Shown: positions 16,385 to 25,425, numbered from the stretch's first letter. The stretch: DNA of 54,609 nt from Candidatus Gastranaerophilales bacterium (GCA_944322885.1 CALUQH010000001.1:1-54609); one strand, 5' to 3'. The notes: a model not told the origin generated them from the sequence alone. Made by a program: numbers and translations.

Positions 16385-17188
16385 TTATGTGCCGGCATAG
16401 AAATTTTTATAAACTATTTGATTTTCTTTGCAATATTTTTCTATTGAATCATTCAGTTCATCAAAATACTGAGAATTTTTCATTTCATATATATCATTAT
16501 ACAATGATTTGAAAATTGGATATTCATCGTTTATAAACTTAAACATCTTAGTCTTGAAACTGCTTCTCAAATTAAGTCTATCGAACCAGTATTCATCAGT
16601 AAATTCTTTTGTTTTTTCAACTATTCTTTTAAAATCCGTAATTTGAGGAATAATTGGAGATATAAATACCACCGTTTTAATACCATTTTGCCTTAAAATT
16701 TTTAAAGTTTCAACCCTGTCTTCAATAGATGAAGAATTTGGCTCCAGTTTTTTCTTTAGATTTTCATCCAGCAAGCTTATAGACAAGACTATTTCAATAT
16801 GTTTCATTTTCTTAAACAAGTCAATATCTCTTAATACAAGCTTAGATTTTGTTACTACACTGATATAAGCTTCTGAATTAACAAGCTGTTCCATTATCAT
16901 ACGTGTAATTCTGTACTTTTCTTCAAAAGGATTATACGGATCGGTTACAGTGCTTATCATCACCTTTTTATTTTTAATTTTAAATGTATTAATTCTTTTT
17001 CTTGTATGTTTAACATCAATAAACTCGCCCCATTCTTCTTTATGCTTACTAAAACTTGACATATAAGCGGCATAACAATATAAACACTTATTTGGGCAAC
17101 CGACATAAGGGTTTATCACATAATCCAGCGTTGTTAATTTTGTTTTGGTTAAATAATCTTTAACCCGTGCTGTATCTTCAACTACCAT
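16385..17188 (-). CDS. Radical SAM protein, SPL/SplB-like family
   Basis: The 267-residue protein has the 4Fe-4S ligands Cys31, Cys35 and Cys38 in NPYVGCPNKCLYCYA, the Cys-x3-Cys-x2-Cys pattern of radical S-adenosylmethionine enzymes. STVTDPYNPFEEKYRITR and a later DRVETLKILRQNGIKT segment match the family related to spore photoproduct lyase and the Rv2578c-like proteins. No spore genes are seen here and the protein lacks the length and C-terminal Cys region of true SplB, so a DNA photoproduct repair role is only one possibility. Stands alone between two unrelated genes. Confidence 0.8.
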   Translation of the reverse strand: MVVEDTARVKDYLTKTKLTTLDYVINPYVGCPNKCLYCYAAYMSSFSKHKEEWGEFIDVKHTRKRINTFKIKNKKVMISTVTDPYNPFEEKYRITRMIMEQLVNSEAYISVVTKSKLVLRDIDLFKKMKHIEIVLSISLLDENLKKKLEPNSSSIEDRVETLKILRQNGIKTVVFISPIIPQITDFKRIVEKTKEFTDEYWFDRLNLRSSFKTKMFKFINDEYPIFKSLYNDIYEMKNSQYFDELNDSIEKYCKENQIVYKNFYAGT

Positions 17189-17236
17189 AACAGCATGGTA
17201 AGGGCTTTACAAATATATGTCAACAGTATTGACCTC

Positions 17237-17800
17237 TCATTCGTGAACGGCAATATCTTTTTCCACAATTGGCGGAATTGGTGACGTGATAATCATTTCA
17301 AGGTATTTGTCATTTTCTTTTTTTACTCTTTCAGCAATTTTTTTTATTTCTTCATCATTTGTGAAGAAGTACTTCACTGCATACTTTAAGACCATCATGC
17401 CTTTATCAGGATGTTTTTCAAATTTATATATGTCATATTCGAAATATTTCTTAGCATTTTCACTTCCGTTTACAAGAAAACTTATTGCGGCCTTATCAGA
17501 TTTTTTATTTTCTATCAGTTTTAAAAGCACGCTGTTCTCAGTGGATTCAATTGTTTTGTCAAAATCGTCAGCAAATTTTAAAGGATTATTTTCTTCAGGG
17601 TAGTAGTAAATCCCAATCATTTTTGTCCAATTGGATACATTTTCAGATTTTTTAAAATATTCATTTCCATACCCGTTTGTTTTCGGAGCGAGCGCACTAT
17701 ATTTAAGAGTATAAACTTCATTGTCAAAGTGAATGTCCTCTGCAAAAACCGGAATCTGCATTGCAAGCACTGTTAAAAGCATAAAAATAATTCTTTTCAT
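17237..17800 (-). CDS. Small exported protein of unknown function
   Basis: I do not recognise this family. The 187-residue product begins with a clear signal peptide (MKRIIFMLLTVLAMQIPVFA, cut before EDI), which fixes the start at 17800; an in-frame ATG at 17842 would add 14 residues ahead of it. The mature part is mixed alpha/beta and Lys/Glu-rich with no cysteine, so it is probably periplasmic. No ribosome site precedes the ATG; TGTTTAAAT, a poor extended -10, ends 7 bases before it. Divergent from the YD-repeat gene. Confidence 0.6.
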   Translation of the reverse strand: MKRIIFMLLTVLAMQIPVFAEDIHFDNEVYTLKYSALAPKTNGYGNEYFKKSENVSNWTKMIGIYYYPEENNPLKFADDFDKTIESTENSVLLKLIENKKSDKAAISFLVNGSENAKKYFEYDIYKFEKHPDKGMMVLKYAVKYFFTNDEEIKKIAERVKKENDKYLEMIITSPIPPIVEKDIAVHE

Positions 17801-17965
17801 ATAAAAATTTAAACATTTTTTTATGTAAAAGGAATTATACATAAGTACTACTCAATAGATTAATATTACAATATGTAAAAAATTTATAAATATGTGAATA
17901 AAGCATAATTATAAATTTTTTATATATGCAAGAACTTTTTAAGAATACAGAAAGGAGAGTTTTGT

Positions 17966-19129
17966 ATGACAGGAATAAACAGTTCACAGCCAATGCACCT
18001 CGGGGGGGGGGCATACCAGCTTGCCCAAATACTTGATGCCGCCGATGGAAAGAAAGACGGAAAGATAGATAAATCCGTCTGGAATAGTTTTGTTCGTGGA
18101 AAAGGCGGTAAAGAAATAAAGAATTATATAGAAATTTCAAATGCAAAAAGCTCCATTTCATATTATTTAAAAAATAATTCAAAAACATCGGGTGTAAATA
18201 TTAATAATTTAATACAGGATTGGATTGCCGGCTTAACTAAACAAAATAAAGCTTCTCAACAAAAAACTGTTGAAGCGCAAACAGTTAGTAAAAAGCCATC
18301 AGTTGTTACAAGTGAAGCACAACCTGCAGATACGAAACCTGTTGAGACGGAAACAAATCCTTTTGTAAACAGGACGAAACCTCAAACCGATAATCAATTT
18401 TCACTGGAGTCTAATCCTGCAATGGCCGGAAAAGATGTAGTACAAACAGATAAATCCGGACGTAAAACAGGAGTAATATCGTATGATTCTGCAGGTAACG
18501 TTGATTACTATTGCAGATATGAATATGACAATAACGGAAACCAGACAAAAACAGTATATTATAATCCTGATCAAACAGTGGACGCATCTTTTGTATATGA
18601 ATATGACAGTTCTGGAAATCGAATTAAAAAAACAAGTTACGATTCTGATAACAGGGTTGCTTCATTTTCCGAATATAAATATGACGATGCCGGAAAGCTG
18701 GATAGAGAAATAAGGCATTGTGACAACAGTATTGAAACACTGTATTTTAATAACAAAGGCGATGTTGATGCACGTTTATTTGATGAGTACGACAGTGCAG
18801 GAAACAAACTAAAATCAACCACATACAACTCAGACGATATGAAGGTTTCCGAATATTTATACGAATATGATACTTTGGGAAACAGAACCAGAGAAACAAG
18901 ACTCAATGATAACGGCGACATGGTTCATGAGTATTTATATGAATATGACGCTTTGGGAAACAGAACCAAAGAGACAAGATATAATTCCGACGGAAGTTTA
19001 GATAGTTATTCTTTATATGAATTTGATTCAGACGGCAATAAGACAAGAGAACAACTATATTATCCGGATTCGCCAGAATATGTAGTAATTAACTATAATC
19101 CAGATGGAAGTATTATTGAAGATATTTAG
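17966..19129 (+). CDS. YD-repeat (RHS-like) protein with a G10 tract near its start
   Basis: The 387-residue protein has no signal peptide. Residues 1-75 form a domain with a degenerate EF-hand-like loop (DGKKDGKIDKSVW); 76-150 are Lys/Gln/Thr-rich linker; 150-385 are about nine YD repeats of roughly 23 residues with the pattern Y-E-Y-D-x-x-G-N-x-x-K/R-E-T-x-Y-N-x-D-G, as in RHS and WapA wall proteins but far shorter and with no toxin or core domain. AAGGAGAG stands 8 bases before ATG. Ten G bases at 18002-18011 (codons 13-16) make the gene a candidate for phase variation: gaining or losing one G stops translation within 21 codons. Function unknown; surface or envelope role is inference. Confidence 0.75.
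   Translation: MTGINSSQPMHLGGGAYQLAQILDAADGKKDGKIDKSVWNSFVRGKGGKEIKNYIEISNAKSSISYYLKNNSKTSGVNINNLIQDWIAGLTKQNKASQQKTVEAQTVSKKPSVVTSEAQPADTKPVETETNPFVNRTKPQTDNQFSLESNPAMAGKDVVQTDKSGRKTGVISYDSAGNVDYYCRYEYDNNGNQTKTVYYNPDQTVDASFVYEYDSSGNRIKKTSYDSDNRVASFSEYKYDDAGKLDREIRHCDNSIETLYFNNKGDVDARLFDEYDSAGNKLKSTTYNSDDMKVSEYLYEYDTLGNRTRETRLNDNGDMVHEYLYEYDALGNRTKETRYNSDGSLDSYSLYEFDSDGNKTREQLYYPDSPEYVVINYNPDGSIIEDI
18002..18011. repeat. Homopolymer tract G10 inside the YD-repeat gene
   Basis: Ten consecutive G in a strongly A+T-rich genome, read as GGG GGG GGG G in codons 13-16. The present length keeps the frame open. With 11 G the frame meets TGA 8 codons later, and with 9 G it meets TAG within 18 codons. 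Confidence 0.9.
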
Positions 19130-19144
19130 ATTAAACTAAAAATA

Positions 19145-19186
19145 CTGTAATTATTCTGTTTTTGTATAAAAACAGAATAATTACAG
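19145..19186. terminator. Perfect 19-bp A+T-rich hairpin between YD-repeat gene and tolC
   Basis: CTGTAATTATTCTGTTTTT at 19145-19163 pairs with its complete complement at 19168-19186 around a 4-base loop. It overlaps the stop codon of the tolC-like gene and lies between two convergent genes. The low G+C makes it a weak classic terminator, but the perfect stem is unlikely by chance; it may protect 3' ends of both mRNAs. Confidence 0.6.
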
Positions 19187-20569
19187 ATTATCATTAATTG
19201 TTGTAAAGTCTTTTCCGCCGACTGCTTTGTAAATATCAATTGTTGAAAGCAGATAATTTATCTGGCTGCTGACCTTGTCCTTATCGGCAACTAACAGTCT
19301 TTCATTATCTTTCATTAAATCCAAATTGGATTTTGCACCTATATTGAACTTTTTATCCGCAAGTGTATATTTTTCATTTTCCAAATTATAACGTTTTACA
19401 CTTTCATTATAATTTTTTTCTCTTGTCTTTGCAGCACTAAGAGAGTCATTAACTTCCTGAATAGATGTAAGTATTGCTTTTTCATAAATCTGTTTAGCCT
19501 TTTCAAGCTCAAGTTTAGTCCATCTGAAACGAGCCATTTTAGCACCGCCTGTAAATAAATCTATTGAAGGCATAAAACCCAATAATGATTTAAATGTATG
19601 GTTCCCGAAAATATCACCAAGACTGTATGCATTGAATCCCGCCTGACCGTACAGCACGAATTTAGGAAGAAAATCACGTTTTGCGACTCTTGCATCAATA
19701 CCGATTTTTTCTATATAATCCTGAGCTTTTAAATAATCAGGCCTGTATTGAATAACCTCCGCATTTATTGCTTCAGGTATAGTTAAAAGAGTTAAAGTTT
19801 CATAACCTGATCTAGGCATAGTATTCAAATCTTTCTCTCTTAAGCCGGTCAACACTCCGAGAGCTCTTGCAACAACCTCACGTTTATCTTTATAAACATT
19901 TAACTCCTCTTTCAATTGAGTTAAAAGTTGTTTTTCATCCATTAATTCAGTAACCGGACACAAACCGTTTTTATATTTAATTTCTTCTTTTCTTACGATT
20001 TCTGCCTGAATTTTAACGAGTTCTTCCTGATCTTTTATAAGTTTATCAAATTTTACGAGATTAAAATATTGTGAAGCAACAGCTGAAGTTAAAGAAATAT
20101 AAGACGCTCTTTCATTTTGTTTAACAATTTCATGCTGTTTTTTTACAGATTTAGTCTTTAGATAATTTTCTCCCCAGATATCAACCTCATAACTCATTGT
20201 TAAAGGCAGAAAGAAATTGCTTTGCTTGTAATCAGGAATAACTACATCTCCAAATCTTACTGTTGAAGATGTAAAATCTCTGAATACATCTCCCTGAAAA
20301 CCAACCTGAGGAAGCTGACCTGCAAATGCCATTTTTACAGCCTGTTCAGATTGTTTAACATTTAAAGATGCAATTTTTAAATCCTGATTGTTGTGAAATG
20401 CCGTAGTAATATAATCCGTTAAAACAGGATCATTATATTTATTCCACCAATCTAAATTTAGATATTCCATTCTATAGTCCAGGGTATTTTTTTTGTTTCT
20501 TGCTTCTGCAGTTATATTAAAAGTGCACAGCAAAATAAACAGGGTTAGTAATATTTTAAAAATTTTCAT
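19181..20569 (-). CDS. TolC-family outer membrane efflux protein
   Basis: The 462-residue protein is an outer membrane channel of the NodT/OprM type. A signal peptide (MKIFKILLTLFILLCTFNITAEA) is followed by WWNKYNDPVLTDYITTAF, typical of the first helix pair, and the two halves of long alpha-helical coiled coil with the family blocks YEVDIWGEN and YRPDYLKAQDYIEKIGIDARVAKRDFLPKF. No lipobox Cys is seen. It trims a tripartite pump with the divergent marR-emrA-emrB operon: TolC in the outer membrane, EmrA spanning the periplasm, EmrB in the inner membrane. The start at 20569 has AAGGAAA upstream. Both transcripts arise from one MarR-type palindrome. Confidence 0.88.
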   Translation of the reverse strand: MKIFKILLTLFILLCTFNITAEARNKKNTLDYRMEYLNLDWWNKYNDPVLTDYITTAFHNNQDLKIASLNVKQSEQAVKMAFAGQLPQVGFQGDVFRDFTSSTVRFGDVVIPDYKQSNFFLPLTMSYEVDIWGENYLKTKSVKKQHEIVKQNERASYISLTSAVASQYFNLVKFDKLIKDQEELVKIQAEIVRKEEIKYKNGLCPVTELMDEKQLLTQLKEELNVYKDKREVVARALGVLTGLREKDLNTMPRSGYETLTLLTIPEAINAEVIQYRPDYLKAQDYIEKIGIDARVAKRDFLPKFVLYGQAGFNAYSLGDIFGNHTFKSLLGFMPSIDLFTGGAKMARFRWTKLELEKAKQIYEKAILTSIQEVNDSLSAAKTREKNYNESVKRYNLENEKYTLADKKFNIGAKSNLDLMKDNERLLVADKDKVSSQINYLLSTIDIYKAVGGKDFTTINDNL

Positions 20570-20586
20570 GCTTGCTATTTCCTTTT

Positions 20587-20608
20587 TTGTGTTATTATGA
20601 TAACACAA
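20587..20608. promoter_or_regulatory. MarR operator with two opposed extended -10 boxes
   Basis: TTGTGTTAT-TATG-ATAACACAA is a perfect 9-4-9 palindrome in the 56 bases between tolC and marR. It contains TGTTATTAT (20590-20598, plus strand) and TGTTATCAT (20605-20597, minus strand), each an extended -10. One bound MarR dimer would therefore shut both the tolC and the marR-emrAB promoters. Confidence 0.75.
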
Positions 20609-20625
20609 TAACACAAAGAAAAATC

Positions 20626-21084
20626 ATGGACAAGTTTAATTTATTACAAAGCAGAATTGGTATGAAACTGGTGCGTGTCGGTAAAATGGTTCGCGCCATA
20701 GCAAACCAAAAATTTGCTAAAGCAAAATACCCTATAACCCCCGAACAATTTACAGTATTAACAGCTATTCTTGACCATGACGGTTTGTACCAAAGGCAAA
20801 TTGGGGCATTAACCCTTAAAGACAGACCAAATATTACAAGAATTATAAATATTTTGGAAGAAAAAGGACTTGTTACAAGAACCCCTGACACTAACAAAAG
20901 GAAAATCTTTAAAATTAATATAACTGAAGAAGGAAAACAAGCTTACGAAAAAGTCGTGCCGACCGTATTGGAACACTGGCAAGACACTGTCAAAGGGATA
21001 AGCGATGAAGAATTAACAAGTTGTTTAAAAGTATTAAATAAAATAAAAGCTAATTTGGAAGAAAAATTAAATATGCAGATATAA
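20626..21084 (+). CDS. MarR-family transcriptional regulator
   Basis: The 152-residue winged-helix protein has the family layout: N-terminal dimer helix, DGLYQRQIGALTLKDRPNITRIINILEEKGLVTRTPDTNKRKIFKINITEEGK (helix-turn-helix, then the wing with the conserved D-x-R/K-x-x-x-I/L), and a C-terminal dimer helix. MarR repressors release DNA when a drug or phenolic ligand binds. It is the first gene of marR-emrA-emrB and lies 56 bases from divergent tolC; the palindrome at 20587-20608 is its likely site, giving autoregulation and control of the pump. The ribosome site is weak (AAAGAAA). Confidence 0.9.
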   Translation: MDKFNLLQSRIGMKLVRVGKMVRAIANQKFAKAKYPITPEQFTVLTAILDHDGLYQRQIGALTLKDRPNITRIINILEEKGLVTRTPDTNKRKIFKINITEEGKQAYEKVVPTVLEHWQDTVKGISDEELTSCLKVLNKIKANLEEKLNMQI

Positions 21085-21098
21085 TTAAGAGGTGACAA

Positions 21099-22214
21099 AT
21101 GGCAGAAAAACCCCAAAAGAAAGTTCACGATGAACAATTTGAAGAAAAAGCTAAAGAAAGATTAAAAGAAAGAAAAGAAAAAGCAAAGAAAAAACGCCCG
21201 GAATATAAGAAAAAAAGGGTATTTGTTCCTGTAATAACAGCTGTTATACTTGTATTAATGGGAATTTACCTTGCTATACATGCAACTTTTTTCCAATCTA
21301 CGGACGATGCATTTGTTGAAGGAAGGTTAGTTTCTGTTGCTCCGCGTGTAGAAGGGCCGGTTATAAAACTTCTTGTTGATGATAATGACGAAGTTAAAGC
21401 AGGACAGCTTCTTGTTGAAATTGATCCCGCAGATTATGAAGTAAAACTTCATCAGGCAGAAGCAAAACTTGCGGAAGCTAAAGCTCAATTGACTGTTACC
21501 GAAAAACAAATTGAAGAAGGAACTTCAAATGTTAACCAGTCTTATGAAGATGTTACATCGACTCAATCAAAACTTGATTTTGCGACAAAAGACCACAAAA
21601 GATACACTGATATGTATAAAGAAGGTATAGTTTCAAAACAAGATTACGATAACAGCAACACTCATTATACAGTTGCACAGGCCAATCACAAAGCTGCAAC
21701 AGAAAAATCCAAAGCAATGCAGTCGGCTTTAGAATCCCACCAGGCAAAAGCAGAGGCTGTTCAAGCAGAAATAAAAAGACTGGAAGCCGAAGTGGAACAG
21801 GCAAAATTAAATCTTTCATATACAAAAATCTATGCCCCGCAGTCAGGAATGGTATCTGCAAGAAGCGTAGAAATGGGCAACTATGTTCAGGTTGGACAGC
21901 CGCTTATGAATATAGTCCCGGAACATGTCTGGGTAATCGCAAACTTTAAGGAAATACAATTAACCAACATGAAAAAAGGACAGCCTGTATCTATTAAAGT
22001 AGACACTTACCCGAACAAACGCTTTAAAGGTCATGTTGATAGTATCCAGCGTTCTACTGGAGCAAAATCAAGTTTGTTCCCGCCGGAAAATGCGGTAGGA
22101 AGCTACGTAAAAATCGTTCAGCGTGTACCGGTCAAAATTCTTTTTGACGAAGATATAAAAGATTACAACATTGTCCCGGGAATGTCAGTAGTACCAAAGG
22201 TTAAAATCAGATAA
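21099..22214 (+). CDS. emrA: HlyD/EmrA-type membrane fusion protein
   Basis: The 371-residue periplasmic adaptor has a basic cytoplasmic tail (about 1-40), one membrane helix (about 41-63, VFVPVITAVILVLMGIYLAI), then the lipoyl-like half motif STDDAFVEGRLVSVAPRVEG, a long coiled-coil hairpin (about 115-240), and the second lipoyl half LSYTKIYAPQSGMVSARSVE. It links inner membrane EmrB to a TolC channel. AAGAGGTGA lies 7 bases before the ATG. The stop TAA overlaps the emrB start as TAATG. Length and order fit EmrA; the exported compounds are unknown. Confidence 0.92.
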   Translation: MAEKPQKKVHDEQFEEKAKERLKERKEKAKKKRPEYKKKRVFVPVITAVILVLMGIYLAIHATFFQSTDDAFVEGRLVSVAPRVEGPVIKLLVDDNDEVKAGQLLVEIDPADYEVKLHQAEAKLAEAKAQLTVTEKQIEEGTSNVNQSYEDVTSTQSKLDFATKDHKRYTDMYKEGIVSKQDYDNSNTHYTVAQANHKAATEKSKAMQSALESHQAKAEAVQAEIKRLEAEVEQAKLNLSYTKIYAPQSGMVSARSVEMGNYVQVGQPLMNIVPEHVWVIANFKEIQLTNMKKGQPVSIKVDTYPNKRFKGHVDSIQRSTGAKSSLFPPENAVGSYVKIVQRVPVKILFDEDIKDYNIVPGMSVVPKVKIR

Positions 22215-23752
22215 TGGAAGAAACAAAAAAAACAAACCCCTATATTGTTGCAATATCCGTGTTGCTTCCGGCATTTCTTTCGCTTGCCGCATCATCCGCG
22301 ACAAACGTAAGCCAGCCGCATATTGCAGGTTTTTACGGAGCAACACAATATGAAACAAATACTGTTATTACCTGTTATATTATATCAGGCGGACTTATGC
22401 TCCCTGTTACAGGGTATCTGGTCAGAACAATAGGGAAAAAGCTTTTACTCTTTTACAGTATCTGGATATTTACTCTAGGATGTCTGCTTTGCATTCTTGC
22501 ACCTAACCTGCAGGCTCTTATTGCCGCAAGGGTTATACAAGGTGTGGGAAGCGGTGCAATTTTACCTTTATCTCAGGCTGTATTGCTTGAGATATTTCCA
22601 CCGGAACAAAGAGGTGTTGCAATGGGTTTATTCGGAGTTGCTGCAATGTTTTCACCGCTTGCAGGCCCGTTTATCGGCGGGTATTTGACAGATAATTACT
22701 CATGGCAGTGGATTTTTATCATGAATATTCCGCTGTGTATGATTTCTTTTGCTCTTGTTAAAATGTTTGTACCCAATGACAAACCGGAAAAACAAAAATA
22801 CAACAAAAAGTTTGACATTATAGGTTATAGTGCAATAGTTCTTGCCATGGGATGCATGCAGGTTGTGCTTGATAAAGGCCAGCAGTATAACTGGTTTGAT
22901 ACAACATGGATTTGCTGGACTACTGGAGTATGCGTTTTTGCGTTTGTATTCTTTTATGTTTGGGAACTTGAATATAAGTATCCCGTAATCGACATCAGGG
23001 TGTTCAAAGACAGAAATTTTATGTTTGGAACATTAATAAGTTCTTTTATAAATGTAATGCTTTATTCAACCCTTCTTCTTGTTCCGATGTTTGTACAAAG
23101 TTTACTCGGATACAGCCCGTCAAAATCCGGACTTTCCATGTTTCCGCGGGCAGTAATTTGTCTTATCGGTCTGTTAGTATTCGGCGAACTTTCAAAATAT
23201 ATTAAACCAAAAATAATGGCAGCAGCAGGACTTTTAACGATGTCAGCATCTGTTCTAATGCTTACGCAGTTAAACACAACATCTTCAATAGAAAGTGTAA
23301 TATTGCCAAACATATTGCTTTGTATCGGAGTTCCTATGGCGTTTGTTCCTATTACAGCTCTTTCTTTTCAAACACTTCCGGCTTCTAAAAATGCAGATGC
23401 GGCATCTTTACATGCATTATTCAAAAACATTATAACAGCGATAGCAACATCAGCTTCAGCAACATTTATCGCAAGGGTTTCACAGGTAAGACAGACTTAT
23501 CTCGTTGAGAATCTTGCCCCGCATAATCATATGTATTTATACAAATTAGGAGCATTAAAAACCAAATTTTTAATGCACTACCCTGAAGTTGTTGCGGCCA
23601 AAAAAGCCGGTGGTACTTTATACAATCAAATGTTACAGCAGGCAAGACTCGCATCATTTTTTGATGCTTTTACAGTTCTTGCACTTATGGCTGTGGCTGT
23701 AATACCTTTACTTTTGCTTATTAAATATAAAAAAGCTAAAAAAGAAGCGTAA
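22214..23752 (+). CDS. emrB: DHA2-family multidrug transporter EmrB
   Basis: The 512-residue protein has 14 hydrophobic segments and the major facilitator motifs of drug/proton antiporters: motif A-like region near GYLVRTIGKK, LIAARVIQGVGSGAILPLSQ, and antiporter motif C in GPFIGGYLTDNYSWQWIF. It exchanges protons for hydrophobic compounds and, with EmrA and TolC, moves them through both membranes. Translation is coupled to emrA by a one-base stop/start overlap. It ends 5 bases from the convergent transporter gene, with no terminator between. Confidence 0.92.
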   Translation: MEETKKTNPYIVAISVLLPAFLSLAASSATNVSQPHIAGFYGATQYETNTVITCYIISGGLMLPVTGYLVRTIGKKLLLFYSIWIFTLGCLLCILAPNLQALIAARVIQGVGSGAILPLSQAVLLEIFPPEQRGVAMGLFGVAAMFSPLAGPFIGGYLTDNYSWQWIFIMNIPLCMISFALVKMFVPNDKPEKQKYNKKFDIIGYSAIVLAMGCMQVVLDKGQQYNWFDTTWICWTTGVCVFAFVFFYVWELEYKYPVIDIRVFKDRNFMFGTLISSFINVMLYSTLLLVPMFVQSLLGYSPSKSGLSMFPRAVICLIGLLVFGELSKYIKPKIMAAAGLLTMSASVLMLTQLNTTSSIESVILPNILLCIGVPMAFVPITALSFQTLPASKNADAASLHALFKNIITAIATSASATFIARVSQVRQTYLVENLAPHNHMYLYKLGALKTKFLMHYPEVVAAKKAGGTLYNQMLQQARLASFFDAFTVLALMAVAVIPLLLLIKYKKAKKEA

Positions 23753-23757
23753 AAATT

Positions 23758-25086
23758 TTAACGTAAAAATCTGAGCCATATATAACCTGAACTTAATACT
23801 AAAGATACAAGTACAACAACAACACCATATTTTAAAAATTGCATAAATTCTATTTTATGTCCGTGATGAGCGGAAGTTTCAGATACAATAACATTTGCAG
23901 CCGCTCCTATAATCGTCAGGTTTCCGCCAAGACATGCACCTAAAGACAAACACCACCACAAAGGCAGAGTATATTCCGCCCCCATAACATTTCTTATTTC
24001 TAGAAGCATAGGAGTCATAGTTGCAGTGTATGGAATATTATCAATTACTCCGGAAATCAAACCGGAAGCCCATAGAATAATCATTGCTGTTGCAGTTTCT
24101 GAGCCTTCCGTAACATTCAAAACCCATTTTGCCATAATAGCAATACCGCCTGATGCCTCAAGACCGCCAATTATAATAAATAAACCTATAAAAAAGAAAA
24201 TAGTATTCCATTCAACTTCACAGAATATACTTTTCGGTTTTTCGAACAACAACAAAAAGCTTGCCCCTAGCATTGCAGTGACACATGTTTCTATATGAGT
24301 GACATCGTGAAGAATAAATCCAAGTATAACAAGGCCCAAAACAACAGCACTTCTCACCATTAGAGGGAAATCCGTTATAGTTTTTGAATTATCCATATTA
24401 GCAACAGCTGCCATTTTTTCTTCCGTAGTATGCAGTTCGTGTCTGAAAAACAGCCACATTAAAAACAATACAACCAGCATTATTATGGTAATAATAGGAG
24501 TTAATTCATTTACAAAATCCATAAAAGACAAACCTGCAGCACTTCCTATAATAATATTCGGCGGATCACCAATTAAAGTAGCAGTCCCGCCGATATTTGA
24601 AGCAAAAATTTCGGTCAAAAGATAAGGAACAGAATTTATATTTAATTGTTCAGCAATAAAAAATGTTACAGGCATTATAAGGATTACTGTTGTTACATTA
24701 TCTAGGAACGCTGATGCAACGGCAGTAAATAATCCCAGAGTAATTAAAATTCCAACGGGATGCCCTTTGGTAAGTTTCAAAAGTTTATTTGCAGCCCAGT
24801 TAAACATACCGCTTTTAGCTGCAATACTCACAATTATCATCATCGAAACAAGTAAAAATATTACATTAAAATCAACAAAATTAATAAAATAGTGAGGGTC
24901 AATTGCGCCATCAACAATTTTTGTTTGGCTGACAAGTCCAAGCAAAATCGTAATTCCAGCTCCTAGCAGAGCAACAGTAACCTTAGGGATTTTTTCCAGT
25001 GCAATAAATATATATGCAATTAAAAGTACCCCAGCAGATATTGCAACACTATGGGTCTGAACTATAGAATGTAAATGCTCAATCAT
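23758..25086 (-). CDS. ArsB/NhaD-type ion transporter superfamily protein
   Basis: The 442-residue inner membrane protein has about 11-12 hydrophobic segments and two inverted half-repeats, each with a signature loop: SAFLDNVTTVILIMPVTF and NIGGTATLIGDPPNIIIG in the first half, SGVIDNIPYTATMTPMLLE and GGNLTIIGAAANVI in the second. These are the hallmarks of the ion transporter superfamily (ArsB, NhaD, P protein, SLC13). Sequence alone does not separate Na+/H+ exchange from arsenite or organic-anion transport; no ars gene is nearby. AAGGGAAA lies before the ATG. Confidence 0.82.
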   Translation of the reverse strand: MIEHLHSIVQTHSVAISAGVLLIAYIFIALEKIPKVTVALLGAGITILLGLVSQTKIVDGAIDPHYFINFVDFNVIFLLVSMMIIVSIAAKSGMFNWAANKLLKLTKGHPVGILITLGLFTAVASAFLDNVTTVILIMPVTFFIAEQLNINSVPYLLTEIFASNIGGTATLIGDPPNIIIGSAAGLSFMDFVNELTPIITIIMLVVLFLMWLFFRHELHTTEEKMAAVANMDNSKTITDFPLMVRSAVVLGLVILGFILHDVTHIETCVTAMLGASFLLLFEKPKSIFCEVEWNTIFFFIGLFIIIGGLEASGGIAIMAKWVLNVTEGSETATAMIILWASGLISGVIDNIPYTATMTPMLLEIRNVMGAEYTLPLWWCLSLGACLGGNLTIIGAAANVIVSETSAHHGHKIEFMQFLKYGVVVVLVSLVLSSGYIWLRFLR

Positions 25087-25161
25087 AAAATTTCCCTTTT
25101 TCTTCCGCCTGTTAAACTAATATGTATAAATTATAACATAAGAGAAATTTTATAAAAATTT

Positions 25162-25425
25162 TTACACCAACTCTAAATTGGCAGTCGTAAACATTTTAAT
25201 GTAATTTTTTATATCCTCTGAAGCAACATGACACCTAAATTTACCTAATGGGTACTTACTATAGTGATAAGCAGAAGAAAGAAGTATAAATTTCATTGCG
25301 TCAATAACATTCATAGTTGATAAATCTACAAAAATTTCAGGGCAGTGATGCTTTTTTACATAATTCTTAAATTGCTCAGAAATATTATTATAGTTATACT
25401 TATTGCAATCAAAATACTTTATCAT
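25162..25425 (-). CDS. Small protein of unknown function, STAS-like fold possible
   Basis: I do not recognise this family firmly. The 87-residue protein reads MIKYFDCNKYNYNNISEQF, then CPEIFVDLSTMNVIDAMKFI, a central beta strand and helix that look like the core of STAS-type anti-anti-sigma or sulfate-transporter domains (strand, Asp-Leu-Ser, helix). It has no signal peptide or membrane helix. ATG at 25425 is used; an in-frame TTG is 6 bases upstream, and neither has a ribosome site. It is divergent from kdsD. It could be a partner-binding regulator, but that is only inference from fold impression. Confidence 0.5.
   Translation of the reverse strand: MIKYFDCNKYNYNNISEQFKNYVKKHHCPEIFVDLSTMNVIDAMKFILLSSAYHYSKYPLGKFRCHVASEDIKNYIKMFTTANLELV

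Noticed and set aside
16385-17188. True spore photoproduct lyase
   Set aside because: The radical SAM cluster fits, but length and C-terminal Cys features of SplB are missing and no sporulation gene is seen.
17966-19129. RHS or contact-dependent toxin
   Set aside because: The YD repeats are present but there is no core beta-cage length, no DPxGL core motif and no C-terminal toxin domain or immunity gene.
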